Origin: Dongia_A sp964542425
Lineage (GTDB): Bacteria > Pseudomonadota > Alphaproteobacteria > Dongiales > Dongiaceae
Direction: 5' to 3'
DNA: 64,000 nucleotides
NCBI GenBank assembly: GCA_964542425.1
Contig: CAZIUB010000062.1
Coordinates: forward strand, 3,748-67,747
The position numbers and the translations under genes were made by a program. Positions 63,939 through 64,000 of the stretch are shown in pieces. The notes beneath the pieces were generated by a model. The model ran no database searches and was not told the origin of the DNA. It worked only from the letters and a program-made list of their open reading frames with translations. The first letter of the stretch is position 1. Each line of letters starts with the position of its first letter.

Positions 63939-64000
63939 ATGGCGAACCAGCCAGGATTTTTCGACGTTCAGGACAGGTACGCGGCGCTGAGCCGGGCGGG
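63939..64000 (+). mobile_element. Start of an IS5-like transposase gene (partial at the window edge)
   Basis: ATG at 63939 after GGAG; the 20 codons visible read ANQPGFFDVQDRYAALSRAG, the N-terminus of an IS5-family DDE transposase (QPGFFDV...RYxxLS). The segment GGCCACCTCTAAAAACCCC at 63866-63884, directly after the IS3 fragment, may be its terminal repeat. The remainder is beyond the window. Confidence 0.75.

Overview
The window is high-GC bacterial chromosome from an alphaproteobacterium. This is inferred from gene content and order: the block chvI-chvG-hprK-rapZ-EIIA(Man)-ptsH-ptsI ... ahcY-divL ... tsaE-amgK-murU-addB-addA-trxA, then folC-accD-trpA-trpB-trpF-pyrF on the other strand, is an alphaproteobacterial arrangement. 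The tyrosine-bearing DivL and the AddAB (not RecBCD) repair nuclease agree with that. A Rhodospirillales-like lineage is plausible, but the sequence alone does not settle the order. 

Layout. 1-5400 (minus): a large class III cyclase/AAA ATPase/TPR protein that runs off the left edge, and a shortened paralogue that keeps only its N-terminal domain and TPRs. 5845-13079 (plus): two-component system ChvI/ChvG and a PTS-type regulatory chain (HprK, RapZ, EIIA-Man, HPr, EI); hprK is frameshifted. 13134-20774: accessory cargo inserted in the conserved block, namely an orphan HigA-type regulator, type I restriction-modification genes hsdRMS, a DUF2188 protein, a BrnT/BrnA toxin-antitoxin pair and a DUF2459 lipoprotein/exported protein. 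20869-26492: ahcY, a second cyclase-TPR protein and divL. 26740-37564: a ferredoxin-NADP reductase, tsaE, the amgK-murU cell-wall recycling pair, addB-addA and trxA. 37651-44533 (minus): folC, accD, trpA, trpB, trpF, a membrane protein and pyrF. 44842-53779: copper chaperone, trypsin-like protease, a trimethylamine-dehydrogenase-like flavoprotein with an MttB-type methyltransferase, two bufferin-type (DUF2282) peptides with DoxX, and an RTX calcium-binding protein. 54040-59665 (minus): sulfotransferase, TIGR03032 protein, Sel1/SPOR protein and an MFS transporter. 60235-64000: amidase, an AAA ATPase, and a decayed zone with an amidase remnant, an IS3-type transposase fragment and the start of an IS5-type transposase.

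The most unusual content is non-coding. Twelve copies of a roughly 145-bp element (here R1) are spread through the window. Each has two successive hairpins, GTACCCGCCG...CGGCGGGTAC and then GTGCCAACTTTCG...CGAAAGTTGGCAC. Copies lie at the very edges of genes and in several cases overlap the coding sequence: addA has no usable start outside its R1 copy, and trpB and rapZ end inside R1 copies. A second palindromic family (R2, AAAAGGG-N7-CCCTTTT) lies mainly between gene ends and overlaps the only apparent folC start. A third family (R3, built on GTGACAGTGCACTTAATT) fills the gap between pyrF and the copper chaperone gene. I see no tRNA, rRNA or CRISPR array.
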